Source: Kiritimatiellia bacterium
GTDB lineage: Bacteria; Verrucomicrobiota; Kiritimatiellia; RFP12; UBA1067
Direction of reading: 5' to 3'
Assembly (NCBI GenBank): GCA_017542055.1
Contig: JAFXXW010000011.1
Location: forward strand, 1-59,325
DNA length: 59,325 nt
Below the pieces are notes generated by a model. It was not told where the DNA came from. It made no database searches and worked only from the letters and a program-made list of their open reading frames with translations. Position 1 is the stretch's first letter; the number at the start of each line of letters is the position of its first letter. The translations under genes and the position numbers were made by a program. Of this stretch, positions 16,643 through 25,623 are shown one piece after another.

Positions 16643-18288
16643 CACTTGCCCTCCGGCTTGACGCCGCCGAAACGGTCCGCATCCTTGATGGAAGGCGCGG
16701 TTTCCGAGAAGTTGAAATCCTTGCCCGGCAAAACCGCGTTGAGCACGATGCCCATAAGCGCGCCGATCGCCAACCCAGAGAGCGAGATATTGAGCGTGCC
16801 CACCTTGAACGCGATGGCTCCGGCCTTGGAGAACGAAATCCCGAGCGTCAGCACGAGGATGAGCGCGGCGATCAGCATGTTGCGGCTCTTGCCTAGGTCC
16901 ACCTGGCTCTCCACAAGGTTCCGCACGCCCACGGCCGAAATCATTCCGTAGAGAATGAAGCTGACGCCACCGATGGTGGCCGCCGGAATGGTGCCGATAA
17001 AGGCGGAGAACTTGGGGCAGAAGGACACCAGAATCGCCAGCACCGCGGCGATGCGGATAACCCTGGGATCGTACACCTTCGAGAGCGACAACACGCCGGT
17101 GTTTTCGCCGTAGGTCGTGTTGGCCGGCGCGCCGAAGAGCGAAGCGAGACAGGTGGCCAGACCATCGCCCAGCATCGTGCGGTGGAGTCCCGGCTCCCCG
17201 AAGAAGTTGCGCTTCACGGTGGAGCTGATCGCCGAAACGTCGCCCACGTGCTCCATGATGGTGGCGAACGCGAGCGGGAAGACGATGGCGATCGCGCTCA
17301 CGATGCGACCCCAATCGGGATTGGCCAAAATCGGGAACACCGTGTTTTCCATCTTGACGGGCAGCCCGATCCATGCGGCATTCGCCACGTTGGCATAGTC
17401 GATGGACTGGCTCCAACCCAGCTGGCCGAACGCCACCGCCGCCAGATACGAGAGAATGACGCCCATCAGAATCGGGATGATTTTGAGCATCCCCTTCCCG
17501 AAGATCGAGAAGAAGATCACCGCCGCGATGGCCACCAGCGCCACCGGCCAGTCGCTCGTGCAGCTGTTGATGGCCACGGGGGCGAGCACGAGTCCGATGC
17601 CGATGATGATGGGGCCGGTCACCACCGGCGGGAAGAACTTCATCACCGTCTTCACCCCGCACACCTTGACGAACCACGCCACGATGAAGTAGATGAGCGA
17701 AGACGACGCCACGCCCAAGCAGGCGTACTGGAGCATCGTGTTCTTGGTGCAATCCTCGAAACCGGCCGAACCCGCCATTCCGGCCAACGCGAAGTAGCCG
17801 GCCAAATACGCGAACGACGAGCCGAGAAACGCGGGCACGATCCCCTTGGTGACGAGATGGAAAAGGAGCGTCCCCAAGCCCGCCCACAACAGCGTGGCAC
17901 TGGGCGAAAGTCCCGTCAGGATCGGCACCAGAATGGTGGCACCGAACATGGCGAACATGTGCTGGACGCCCAACACGCCCATCTTCGGCAGCCCCAGCGT
18001 ACGCGCGTCGTAGATGGCATCGCCCGTGCGAAACTTGTTGCGCAGGCTCGCGATCGACTCCGAAAGCCGTACCGACTCTTCCGGCGTCACGACGCCGTCT
18101 TCGGCGATCGACTCCAGCAATTGCTCGAACGCCGCCACCTCGAGATCGTCGCTCTTGGCCGAGCGCACGAGCGCGATGATCGACTTGACTTCTTCGATGT
18201 CTGCCTTGCCGTCGGCGAACGTGAACCGTTCCACCGCCGACAGCAGTTGCGCCAATACCCAGTTTTCGACGCCGTTGTTCGCTGCCAT
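16642..18288 (-). CDS. Uracil/xanthine permease (NCS2) with N-terminal TerB-like module
   Basis: 548 residues. Residues 1-90 are a soluble helical module with two similar halves (FADGKADIEEVKSI and EDGVVTPEESVRL), matching a TerB-like pattern. From about residue 100 a UraA-type NCS2 permease follows, starting LPKMGVLGVQHMFAMFGATI, with the family motif region VGDVSAIS and many transmembrane segments. It lies immediately after upp, so uracil is the likely substrate. The same module occurs in the permease at 18936-20639, the antiporter at 37500-39557 and alone at 42742-42999. Confidence 0.88.
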   Translation of the reverse strand: MAANNGVENWVLAQLLSAVERFTFADGKADIEEVKSIIALVRSAKSDDLEVAAFEQLLESIAEDGVVTPEESVRLSESIASLRNKFRTGDAIYDARTLGLPKMGVLGVQHMFAMFGATILVPILTGLSPSATLLWAGLGTLLFHLVTKGIVPAFLGSSFAYLAGYFALAGMAGSAGFEDCTKNTMLQYACLGVASSSLIYFIVAWFVKVCGVKTVMKFFPPVVTGPIIIGIGLVLAPVAINSCTSDWPVALVAIAAVIFFSIFGKGMLKIIPILMGVILSYLAAVAFGQLGWSQSIDYANVANAAWIGLPVKMENTVFPILANPDWGRIVSAIAIVFPLAFATIMEHVGDVSAISSTVKRNFFGEPGLHRTMLGDGLATCLASLFGAPANTTYGENTGVLSLSKVYDPRVIRIAAVLAILVSFCPKFSAFIGTIPAATIGGVSFILYGMISAVGVRNLVESQVDLGKSRNMLIAALILVLTLGISFSKAGAIAFKVGTLNISLSGLAIGALMGIVLNAVLPGKDFNFSETAPSIKDADRFGGVKPEGK

Positions 18289-18310
18289 GATGTTTCTCCC
18301 GCTTTCGCTT

Positions 18311-18931
18311 TTAGAGTGTTCCGAAAATCCGGTCGCCCGCGTCGCCCAACCCCGGGACGATGTAGAAATGGCTGTTCAGCCGCTCGTCCTTGGTCGCCGT
18401 GAACACCGGCACGTCCGGATGTTCGCTTTCGAGCTTGGCGAGACCCTCGGGCGCGGCGATTAGGTTGAGGAAGACGATGTGCTTGTACCCTAGCTTCTTG
18501 AGCTGGCCGATGGCATCGGCCGCGCTGCCGCCCGTCGCGAGCATGGGGTCGATCAGAATGGCCAGCTCCTCGCCCTTGGCCGGCGGCACCTTGGAGTAGT
18601 AGGGCACGGGCTCGGCCGTTTCCTCGTTGCGCTGCATGCCCAGCACCCCCACCTTGGCGTAGGGGAGCACGTGGAGCATGGCGTCCACCATACCCATGCC
18701 CGCACGCAAGATGGGTACGAGCACGATATCGTCTTTCACCTTCTTGCCCACGGTCTTGGCCACCGGCGTGACCACCGGCACGTCCACCGTGCGCAGATTC
18801 TTGAGCGCCTCGAACGCGAGGAACTCGGTGATTTCGTTCACCAGCTCGCGGAATTGCTTGGGCTTGGTGTTGATGTCGCGCATCAAGGTTACCCGGTGCG
18901 CCACTAGCGGATGGTCGAGTACGGTTGTCAT
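18311..18931 (-). CDS. upp: Uracil phosphoribosyltransferase
   Basis: Makes UMP from uracil and PRPP. 206 residues with the usual start (DHPLVAHRVTLMRD), the VPILRAGMGMVDAML segment and the PRPP motif LIDPMLATGGSAADAI; the C-terminal uracil-binding stretch PGLGDAGDRIFGT is intact. Located 22 bp upstream of the UraA-type permease, the classic upp-uraA pairing. Confidence 0.96.
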   Translation of the reverse strand: MTTVLDHPLVAHRVTLMRDINTKPKQFRELVNEITEFLAFEALKNLRTVDVPVVTPVAKTVGKKVKDDIVLVPILRAGMGMVDAMLHVLPYAKVGVLGMQRNEETAEPVPYYSKVPPAKGEELAILIDPMLATGGSAADAIGQLKKLGYKHIVFLNLIAAPEGLAKLESEHPDVPVFTATKDERLNSHFYIVPGLGDAGDRIFGTL

Positions 18932-18935
18932 AATT

Positions 18936-20639
18936 TTACATCAATGCGTATTTGAGGATGAAGACTGCGGTAAGGATATACATGATCCAGTGCACCCGAC
19001 GGAACCGGCCGCAAAGCGCGTTGATCACCGTATAGGAAATGACGCCGAACATGATGCCGTCGGAAATCGAATAGCAGAACGGCATCGCGGCCACCGCGAG
19101 GAACGCCGGAACCGCCTCGCCCGCGTCCGACCAGTCCACGTCGGCGCAGCTCGACAGCATCATGTAGCCCACGATGATCAACGCCGGAGCCGTGGCGAAG
19201 CCGGGAATGGCGAGGAAGATGGGGGCGAACACGAGCGCGCAGAGGAACAGCACGGCCGCGGTGGCCGCGGTGAGACCCGTCTTGCCGCCGGCGATCACGC
19301 CGGAAGCCGACTCCACGAACGTGGTGGTGGTGGAGGTGCCCAGCACCGCACCCACCGAAGTGGCGATGGAATCGGCGCAGAGCGCGCCGGAAATGCGCGG
19401 CAACCGTCCGTTCTTGTCCAGGAATCCGCCCTTCATCGACACGCCGATCAAGGTTCCCAGCGTATCGAAGAGATCCACGAAGAAGAAAGCGAAGATGACC
19501 ACGAAGAAGTCGAGCGACTTGATAAGCGTCCAACCCGTGCCCACCGTCTCGCCGTTGACCGTATGCGTCCAGCCCGACGGCTCGAAGAGCGCGCCGAACG
19601 TGTCGCCGAACGCCGCGAAGGTGGCGGCCAGGTTGCCGAGCGTGAACTTGGGATAGAGGTCGTAGAAACCGTTGGCCGGGTCCACCATATACAGCCCCGT
19701 CGCCTGACAGATCATGCCGGCGATCCAGGTGGCGAGAATGCCGAACAGGATCGCGCCCTTGACGCGCTTGACGATCAGCATCCCCGTGACCAGCGTGCCG
19801 CCCAGAGCCAGAATGGCGCAGATACCGCTGGTGTGGAGGTTAACGTCCTTGAAGTGGACCATCGAAACGAGCGTCGCGGGATTGTCCACGATGATTCCCG
19901 CCGTCTTCATGGCGATCAGGCAGATGAAAAGGCCGATGCCGGCCGCCACCGCCCGTTTGAGCGAAATCGGAATCGCGTTGAAGATGCCCTCTCGGACCGG
20001 CGTGAGCGACAGCGCCAGGAACACCAAGCCCTCCACGAACACCGCCAGTAGCGCAAACTGCCAGCTGTAGCCCATCGTCAGCACCACGGTGAAGGCCATG
20101 AACGCGTTAAGCCCCATGCCCGGAGCCAGCACGAACGGATAGTTGGCCATGAACGCCATGAGCAGCGTGCCCACCACCGCCGCGAGCGCGGTGGCCACGA
20201 ACACTCCTCCCTTGGGGATGCCCAGCGGCTCGGCCACGCCCTCGAGCGACAACAGATGCGGATTCACGGCCAGGATGTACGCCATGGTCATGAAGGTGGT
20301 AAGACCCGCCAGAATCTCCGTCTTGACGGTGGTGCGATTGCCGTTCAACTTGAACAGCCGACCCAAAAACGTGGTTTCCGGCTGCGTTTCGCCCTTCTCG
20401 CGCAGCAACCATTTGAGATGCGCGCCGATGCGGATCGACTCGTCCGCCGTCACCACGCCGTCTTCCAGCACGTCCTCCAACGTCTTGACGAAATCCGCCA
20501 TTTCGGCGTTTTCCGTCGCCAGCGGCCGCGCGAACGCCAGCAATATCTGCGCCTCCGCCCGATCCACCTTGCCGTCTTCCAGGATACTCTTTTCCAGCCG
20601 TTTCACGGCCGCCAACTCTTTTTCGCTCATTATGCTCAT
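18936..20639 (-). CDS. AzgA-type purine permease (NCS2) with N-terminal TerB-like module
   Basis: 567 residues. The first 85 form a two-part helical module (EDGKVDRAEAQIL and EDGVVTADESIRI). The rest is an adenine/guanine/hypoxanthine permease of the AzgA branch: GNRTTVKTEILAGLTTFMTM, AYILAVNP, and GTSTTTTFVESASGV followed by AGGKTGLTA. Predicted inner-membrane H+ symporter for purine bases. Start at MSIMSEKE with GAGG upstream; MSEKE nine bases further in is an alternative. It lies between a STAS-domain gene and upp. Confidence 0.88.
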   Translation of the reverse strand: MSIMSEKELAAVKRLEKSILEDGKVDRAEAQILLAFARPLATENAEMADFVKTLEDVLEDGVVTADESIRIGAHLKWLLREKGETQPETTFLGRLFKLNGNRTTVKTEILAGLTTFMTMAYILAVNPHLLSLEGVAEPLGIPKGGVFVATALAAVVGTLLMAFMANYPFVLAPGMGLNAFMAFTVVLTMGYSWQFALLAVFVEGLVFLALSLTPVREGIFNAIPISLKRAVAAGIGLFICLIAMKTAGIIVDNPATLVSMVHFKDVNLHTSGICAILALGGTLVTGMLIVKRVKGAILFGILATWIAGMICQATGLYMVDPANGFYDLYPKFTLGNLAATFAAFGDTFGALFEPSGWTHTVNGETVGTGWTLIKSLDFFVVIFAFFFVDLFDTLGTLIGVSMKGGFLDKNGRLPRISGALCADSIATSVGAVLGTSTTTTFVESASGVIAGGKTGLTAATAAVLFLCALVFAPIFLAIPGFATAPALIIVGYMMLSSCADVDWSDAGEAVPAFLAVAAMPFCYSISDGIMFGVISYTVINALCGRFRRVHWIMYILTAVFILKYALM

Positions 20640-20651
20640 GATGTTAAAACC

Positions 20652-20948
20652 TCATATTATGTTGAGAAAATAGGAAAATCCGGTCATGTCCAGCACTTCG
20701 CGCACCACGGCGCCCACTTTGATCAGCTTCATCGTTCCGCCGCGCTGGGCCAGCTCCTTCTGCGCCACCAACAGACACCGCAAACCGGACGAGCTCATAT
20801 AATCCACCCCGCCCATGTCCAGCGTCAGCTCGTCGATGCCGTCCAGTTGCAACGCCGCGGACAATTCCGGCGCGGTAACCGTATCGATGCGACCCTTGAT
20901 CGCCACCGTCATCTTGCCTTCGGCCGTGGTTTTCTTGATCTCCATCAT
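20652..20948 (-). CDS. STAS-domain anti-sigma-factor antagonist-like protein
   Basis: 98 residues forming one STAS domain (SpoIIAA/RsbV type). The conserved loop with the phosphorylatable serine reads YMSSSGLRCLLVA, preceded by LTLDMGGVD. Such proteins bind RsbW/SpoIIAB-type kinases in partner switching. The start overlaps the stop of the MATE-HATPase gene (ATGA), and that gene encodes exactly such a kinase-like domain, so the two products probably interact. Start could also be the second ATG, one codon later. Confidence 0.85.
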   Translation of the reverse strand: MMEIKKTTAEGKMTVAIKGRIDTVTAPELSAALQLDGIDELTLDMGGVDYMSSSGLRCLLVAQKELAQRGGTMKLIKVGAVVREVLDMTGFSYFLNII

Positions 20949-22648
20949 ATCTTGAAACAGTTCCGGTTGAATCCCGTGGTGGTCATGTTGCGCCTCGCCG
21001 GCAACGCCGTCATGATGTTGGCAACCAGATAGGCCCTCAGCGAATTCACTTCGGCGTCGGCATCGGTCAAATCGAAAATCTCCCCGTCGTCGCGGATGGT
21101 CATGGTCAGCGTCTGCGGATCGTTGCGGTCGATCGTTATCTCCGAGCGAATCAGCTTGCCCCGGTTGCGTTCTTTCACCGTCATCAGCGTCTCTTCCACC
21201 AAGAGCGACGACAATCCCGCACGCTTTTCGTTCATCCCCTGCCGGATCCGCAAAAACTTCCCGATCTTGGCCGCCACGTCGCAAATCGCCTGTTCTGCGA
21301 GTTCCAGATCGAAAACCCGCTGTTTGCGCTCGCGCGAACGCGAAAGGAACAGCGGCCAGCTGGTCTTGCCGTAAACGGTCCGCACGTACCAGGCCGTGAT
21401 TGCGAGCGCGAGATATGGACTTGCCGCCAACGCCAGCCACAGGCAGTTGATATTGCCCGCCAGATTCGCCGCCGGCAACAGCGCCATCGGAATCGCCAGC
21501 GTCGACAAAACGGTAATCGCCGAGGCCAACCCCTCCTTGGCGCGGAAAGTATAATAGGAGTTAAGCAGCATAACCAGTGCCACGGCCGGCAGCCCCAGAC
21601 TCGTCAGCCGCACCGCCGTCAACGCCGAACCTTCCAGCGCGCCGTCGCGCAACCCCACCAGCCACACCACCAGTTGCGGAAACGCCAATAGCGCCGCCAT
21701 GATCGCCACGCCCAACCAAAGCGCCATCCTGCCGGCGTAGACCATGATGCGCCGGGCCAACCGGTCGTTCCGCTCGCCGATATAGACGCTCGCCAGCGGT
21801 TGCGCCGCCGTGCCGATGCCGTCGAACACCTCGCTCAGGGAAAGAATCGCCACCGCCACCGCCAAAACCGGCAGCCACGTTTCGCCGTAGCGGGCCACCA
21901 CGTAAAGGTTGAGCGCCAGAAACACCCCCGCCTGGCACAACTTGACGCTCGCATCGCCCACCGAACAGCGACAGATCCTTAGCGTATCGGCCAGCGAGAA
22001 ATATCGCACGAATTCGAGCGAATTGCTCTTTTTGCGCAAATGGCACGCCAATACCGCGATCGCCGCCACATGCCACAACCCCAGCCCGAGCGCGCATCCC
22101 GCAAAGCCGAACGCTTTCGTGAGCGGCACCGCCAATACGCAACAGCCCGTCAACTGCACCAGATACGCTCCCGCGCAAATCCGGCCGTCGCCGTCCGCAT
22201 AGCACATGGAAGCGAAGAAGAACATCACCGGTTCCAGCACCGCGCAAGGCAAAAACCACAGCCAAAACTCCTTCACGCCCGCCAATACCGCCCCCGAAAC
22301 GCCGAACGCATCGCAAACCGCCGTCCGCGCCGCCGCCAGTCCCGCCAACAAGAGTCCGCCCAACATCAGCGCGCTCCAGAGCCCTTGGGTCAAAATCTCG
22401 CTCGCCCGCCGGCGATCGAACCGGCCCATCTCGGTGGCGTACAGGACGCTCGTGCCCGTACCCGTCAACAGCGCGAAAAACGACACCAAACCCATCGCCG
22501 GCTGCATCAGATTGACCACCGACAGCCCATCCTCGCCGATCAAATGTCCGCACACCGCGCTGCTCGCCACGCCCGTGACAAACTCCACGAGCATCGCGAA
22601 CATCGCCGCAGGTAGCAGCCGGGCGAATTTGGCGGCGGCAAAGGTCAT
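20945..22648 (-). CDS. MATE-family transporter fused to an RsbW-like ATPase domain
   Basis: 567 residues. Residues 1 to about 430 are a multi-helix MATE/polysaccharide-flippase-like transporter with two homologous halves. Residues about 436-567 are a cytoplasmic HATPase_c domain like anti-sigma kinases: the N-box region SLLVEETLMTV, then TIRDDGEIFDLTDADAE with the Asp-Gly of the ATP site. By eye, the Asn normally found in the N-box is replaced by Thr, so kinase activity is uncertain. The gene is followed, with ATGA overlap, by a STAS protein. The start is set by overlap with the preceding gene's stop. Confidence 0.82.
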   Translation of the reverse strand: MTFAAAKFARLLPAAMFAMLVEFVTGVASSAVCGHLIGEDGLSVVNLMQPAMGLVSFFALLTGTGTSVLYATEMGRFDRRRASEILTQGLWSALMLGGLLLAGLAAARTAVCDAFGVSGAVLAGVKEFWLWFLPCAVLEPVMFFFASMCYADGDGRICAGAYLVQLTGCCVLAVPLTKAFGFAGCALGLGLWHVAAIAVLACHLRKKSNSLEFVRYFSLADTLRICRCSVGDASVKLCQAGVFLALNLYVVARYGETWLPVLAVAVAILSLSEVFDGIGTAAQPLASVYIGERNDRLARRIMVYAGRMALWLGVAIMAALLAFPQLVVWLVGLRDGALEGSALTAVRLTSLGLPAVALVMLLNSYYTFRAKEGLASAITVLSTLAIPMALLPAANLAGNINCLWLALAASPYLALAITAWYVRTVYGKTSWPLFLSRSRERKQRVFDLELAEQAICDVAAKIGKFLRIRQGMNEKRAGLSSLLVEETLMTVKERNRGKLIRSEITIDRNDPQTLTMTIRDDGEIFDLTDADAEVNSLRAYLVANIMTALPARRNMTTTGFNRNCFKI

Positions 22649-23058
22649 TCGGCGATCATCTCCGTTTGCTTCCACACGCCCTTGGCGGACTTGCTAGCTT
22701 CGGACTCGTCGTCCGGGGTGAACGTGAACTTGATCCAGTGCGTATCGCCCGGAATGTCCACCGCGATCAGCTGCGGCACGTCCGATCCCTTCATGTTGGC
22801 GCGCGAGAAGATCTCCTTGCCGCCCGCGAGAATGCGGAAAGTGAAGCGCGCCGCGGCCTGGTTGTCGGCGTGGCTCGCCACGTGGCCCGTGATCTTCGTA
22901 TACGTGCCGTACATCATGAAATTGAGCTCTTCCGACGCCTTCACCACCGCGTTGGCGCCTTCGCCCCGGAGCGTGAACGCCTTGGAAATGCCGTCCTCCG
23001 GCACCAACCGGGTAAACGCCGCGCCCAAAATCGCAATGGACGCAAGTATGATACTCAT
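22645..23058 (-). CDS. Small secreted protein with NPCBM-like domain
   Basis: 137 residues: signal peptide (MSIILASIAILGAAFT), then a beta-rich domain containing FTFRILAGGKEIFSRANMKG and VDIPGDTHWIKFTF, which resembles the NPCBM/NEW2 carbohydrate-binding module seen in secreted glycosidases. Assignment is by pattern only. The start overlaps the purF stop (ATGA) and the stop overlaps the MATE start. It has no catalytic domain; a periplasmic or surface glycan-binding role is a guess. Confidence 0.5.
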   Translation of the reverse strand: MSIILASIAILGAAFTRLVPEDGISKAFTLRGEGANAVVKASEELNFMMYGTYTKITGHVASHADNQAAARFTFRILAGGKEIFSRANMKGSDVPQLIAVDIPGDTHWIKFTFTPDDESEASKSAKGVWKQTEMIAE

Positions 23059-24485
23059 TTCTGCTCCTCTTCCTTGGATACGTCGCGACCCGTCCAGCAA
23101 TACGTGCACAGTTTCTCTTTGGGTAGGCCGATCGCCTTCACCAGATCATCCACCGTCTGGAACGCCAACGACGTCAAATTAAGCTTCTCCCGGATGAACT
23201 CCACCATCTTGGCGTACTCTTCGCTCTCCGGATTGGTATACTTTTCGATATCGGCCCCTTCGCCCTCGTGACCCCGCACATACCGCCGGGTAATGAGGTC
23301 GTAAACCGACTTCGACCGCGAAAAATTGATGAATTCGCACGGATACATCAGCGGCGGGCAGGCGATGCGCATATGCGTTTCGCGGCACCCGTCCCGATAT
23401 AGCCGCTCCGCCTGCTTCCCCAGCTGCGTCCCGCGCACGATCGAATCGTCGCAGAACACCAGCGACTTGTCCTTGATGAGCCCCGCGATCGGAATAAGTT
23501 TCATCGCCGCCACGTGCTCGCGCGTACGCTGGTCCTGCGGCATGAACGACCGCGCCCAAGTGGGCGTGTACTTGACGAACGGCCGCGCGTACTTGATGCC
23601 CGCCTCGTGCGCGAAGCCGAGGGCGTGGGACGTGCCGGAATCGGGAATCCCGCACGCGGCATCGGCCGGAGCCGGATAACGCCTGGCCAGCGCGCCGCCG
23701 CACCGGTACCGGGCCATTTCCACGTTCCGACCCTCATAGGAAGATGCCGGAAAACCGTAATAAACCCACAAAAACGCGCAAATCGCCATCTTGTCGCCGG
23801 GAGCGATCTTCTGCACCACGCCCTCGGGAATGATCTCCACCATCTCGCCCGGACCCAAATCGCGCACGTATTCGTAGCCCAAATTCGCCAGCGCGCAGCT
23901 CTCCTGCACCACCATCATCGCGCCGTCCTTCTTGCCCAGCACGATCGGCGTGCGACCGTACTTGTCGCGCGCGGCGTAGAGCCTGCCCTTGTCGTCCAGA
24001 ATCAACATCGAGCAGCTGCCCTGCACCCGCTCCTGCACGTACTTGACCCCCTCCACGATCGTCGGCCGGGTGGCGATCAAAGCCGAAACCACTTCCGTCG
24101 GACCCACCATGCCGGAGGTGGTGGAGAATTGCAACTGCACGTTGTGCTTGTCGAACAGTTCCTGCTTGATTTCCTCAATGTTGTTGATGAGCCCCACCGT
24201 CACGATCGCAAAAGTCCCCAGCTTGGACGTCATCACCAGCGGCTGCGGATCGGTATCGGAAATGACGCCTATTCCCACCTTGCCGCTGAATCGCTCCAGC
24301 TCCCGATCGAACTTGCTCCGGAACGGCGCGTTGGAAATGTTGTGGATGCCGCGAATGAAGAGGCCCTCCGGCCCCAGCGTGGCCATGCCGCCCCGGTGCG
24401 TGCCCAGGTGCGAATGGTAGTCCGTGCCGAAAAAGAGATCCGACACGCAATCGCTATTCGATACCACTCCGCAAAAACCGCCCAT
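23055..24485 (-). CDS. purF: Amidophosphoribosyltransferase
   Basis: First committed step of purine synthesis: PRPP plus glutamine to phosphoribosylamine. 476 residues. The N-terminal nucleophile Cys is in MGGFCGVVS (C5), implying removal of a short propeptide; GTHRGG and the class II glutamine amidotransferase fold follow. The PRPP motif is LVFCDDSIVRGTQ. A C-terminal CTYCW motif together with Cys in the CPPLMYPC region suggests a 4Fe-4S cluster as in the B. subtilis enzyme. It starts 4 bp after the GHKL ATPase gene and overlaps the next gene. Confidence 0.94.
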   Translation of the reverse strand: MGGFCGVVSNSDCVSDLFFGTDYHSHLGTHRGGMATLGPEGLFIRGIHNISNAPFRSKFDRELERFSGKVGIGVISDTDPQPLVMTSKLGTFAIVTVGLINNIEEIKQELFDKHNVQLQFSTTSGMVGPTEVVSALIATRPTIVEGVKYVQERVQGSCSMLILDDKGRLYAARDKYGRTPIVLGKKDGAMMVVQESCALANLGYEYVRDLGPGEMVEIIPEGVVQKIAPGDKMAICAFLWVYYGFPASSYEGRNVEMARYRCGGALARRYPAPADAACGIPDSGTSHALGFAHEAGIKYARPFVKYTPTWARSFMPQDQRTREHVAAMKLIPIAGLIKDKSLVFCDDSIVRGTQLGKQAERLYRDGCRETHMRIACPPLMYPCEFINFSRSKSVYDLITRRYVRGHEGEGADIEKYTNPESEEYAKMVEFIREKLNLTSLAFQTVDDLVKAIGLPKEKLCTYCWTGRDVSKEEEQK

Positions 24486-24489
24486 AAGT

Positions 24490-25623
24490 TCAGTCCTTTT
24501 TCAGTTTTAACGCTGCCTTGACCAAGGAAAAAACCACCTTTTTGTCGCCCGCGCCCAACGAAGCGAAATCTTCGAACTTCATCGCCGTCGATACCGCCAG
24601 CTTGTCGAACACATGCCGCTCTTCGCTGGTGTCGTCTTCGTCGTAGGGATATATTCCGTCGTCGATCCAGCCCGAAATCATCGACTCCGCCTTGTTCGCG
24701 TTTGCCGCCGCGAAATGCGCCTTGAGCTGCGCCTTGGCCGCGTCCAGATACGCCCGCACCTCCGGATTGAGCTCGTCCAGGATAAGCGCGTTTTCCCGCG
24801 CGAGCTCGATGAACCGGTCGGCGATGAGATAGGCCGTAAACGCCGTTCCGCCGGACCTCACCTGCGCGCTCTGCTCGTGCAGCTGGAAGCCGTCCCGACC
24901 GCACCACACGAGCCGTCCCGACCCGGAAAAGCGCCGCTTCCACTCGATGATCCTCAACTTCGCCTCCGCCCCGCTCTCCAGCCGAATCGGATACTCCTTC
25001 TCCCCCCGTTGCACGATGATCGGCGTCACCGGCAGGCCGTTGAAATAGATTCTCACCGACGGATAGCTCTTCAGATACAGCGCGAATTTGGACGCGAGCG
25101 CCTCCACCGTTTCCACCGTCCCCAAAAGTACGTCGCAATTGCTCGCCACGTTGTCCACGTAGACTTCCGTCCCCGTGGCGGGACCAGGGCTGGACGCCTC
25201 GAGCTCGAACACACCCGGCCGCTCCGCGTCGCCCGACAGGGTGAAGGAGAGGAGCTCGCCCCCCGCCCGCATCGTCGTTCGCCACTCTACGTGCCGCCCC
25301 AGCGCGAACGCCTTGAAGCGACCCCGCCCGTGCCGGCCGTGCAACCTCCGCTTCCCCGGCGTGGTGGCCGCCGTTTCGCGTTTCCAGCTGCCCCCCAGCG
25401 ACCCGAAAGTGCTATCCGCCTGCAAAATATCGATTCCCGTCCCGTCATCCGACACCCTTATGGCCGTAACCGCCCCCAAACCGTTCGTGATGAGGTCCAC
25501 CTGCACTTCCTTGGCGTCGGCGTCCAGCGCGTTCCAAACCAACTCCTCCACCGCCGCCACGGGCGACGCCTTGAAGAGCGATTCGATATGGTCGGCCTGC
25601 GCCTGGACGAATATCTGTTTCAT
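24490..25623 (-). CDS. GHKL-fold ATPase of unknown role
   Basis: 377 residues. The N-terminus has a clear HSP90/MutL/GyrB-type ATP site: N-box EELVWNALDADA, G1 VSDDGTGI, and a Gly-rich lid GRHGRGRFKAF. A beta-rich middle region and a charged helical end (LDAAKAQLKAHFAAANANKA) follow. It lacks MutL, GyrB or HtpG signatures; MORC-like or uncharacterised bacterial GHKL proteins are the nearest guess. The start overlaps the xseB stop (ATGA), and purF follows 4 bp later. Confidence 0.7.
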   Translation of the reverse strand: MKQIFVQAQADHIESLFKASPVAAVEELVWNALDADAKEVQVDLITNGLGAVTAIRVSDDGTGIDILQADSTFGSLGGSWKRETAATTPGKRRLHGRHGRGRFKAFALGRHVEWRTTMRAGGELLSFTLSGDAERPGVFELEASSPGPATGTEVYVDNVASNCDVLLGTVETVEALASKFALYLKSYPSVRIYFNGLPVTPIIVQRGEKEYPIRLESGAEAKLRIIEWKRRFSGSGRLVWCGRDGFQLHEQSAQVRSGGTAFTAYLIADRFIELARENALILDELNPEVRAYLDAAKAQLKAHFAAANANKAESMISGWIDDGIYPYDEDDTSEERHVFDKLAVSTAMKFEDFASLGAGDKKVVFSLVKAALKLKKD

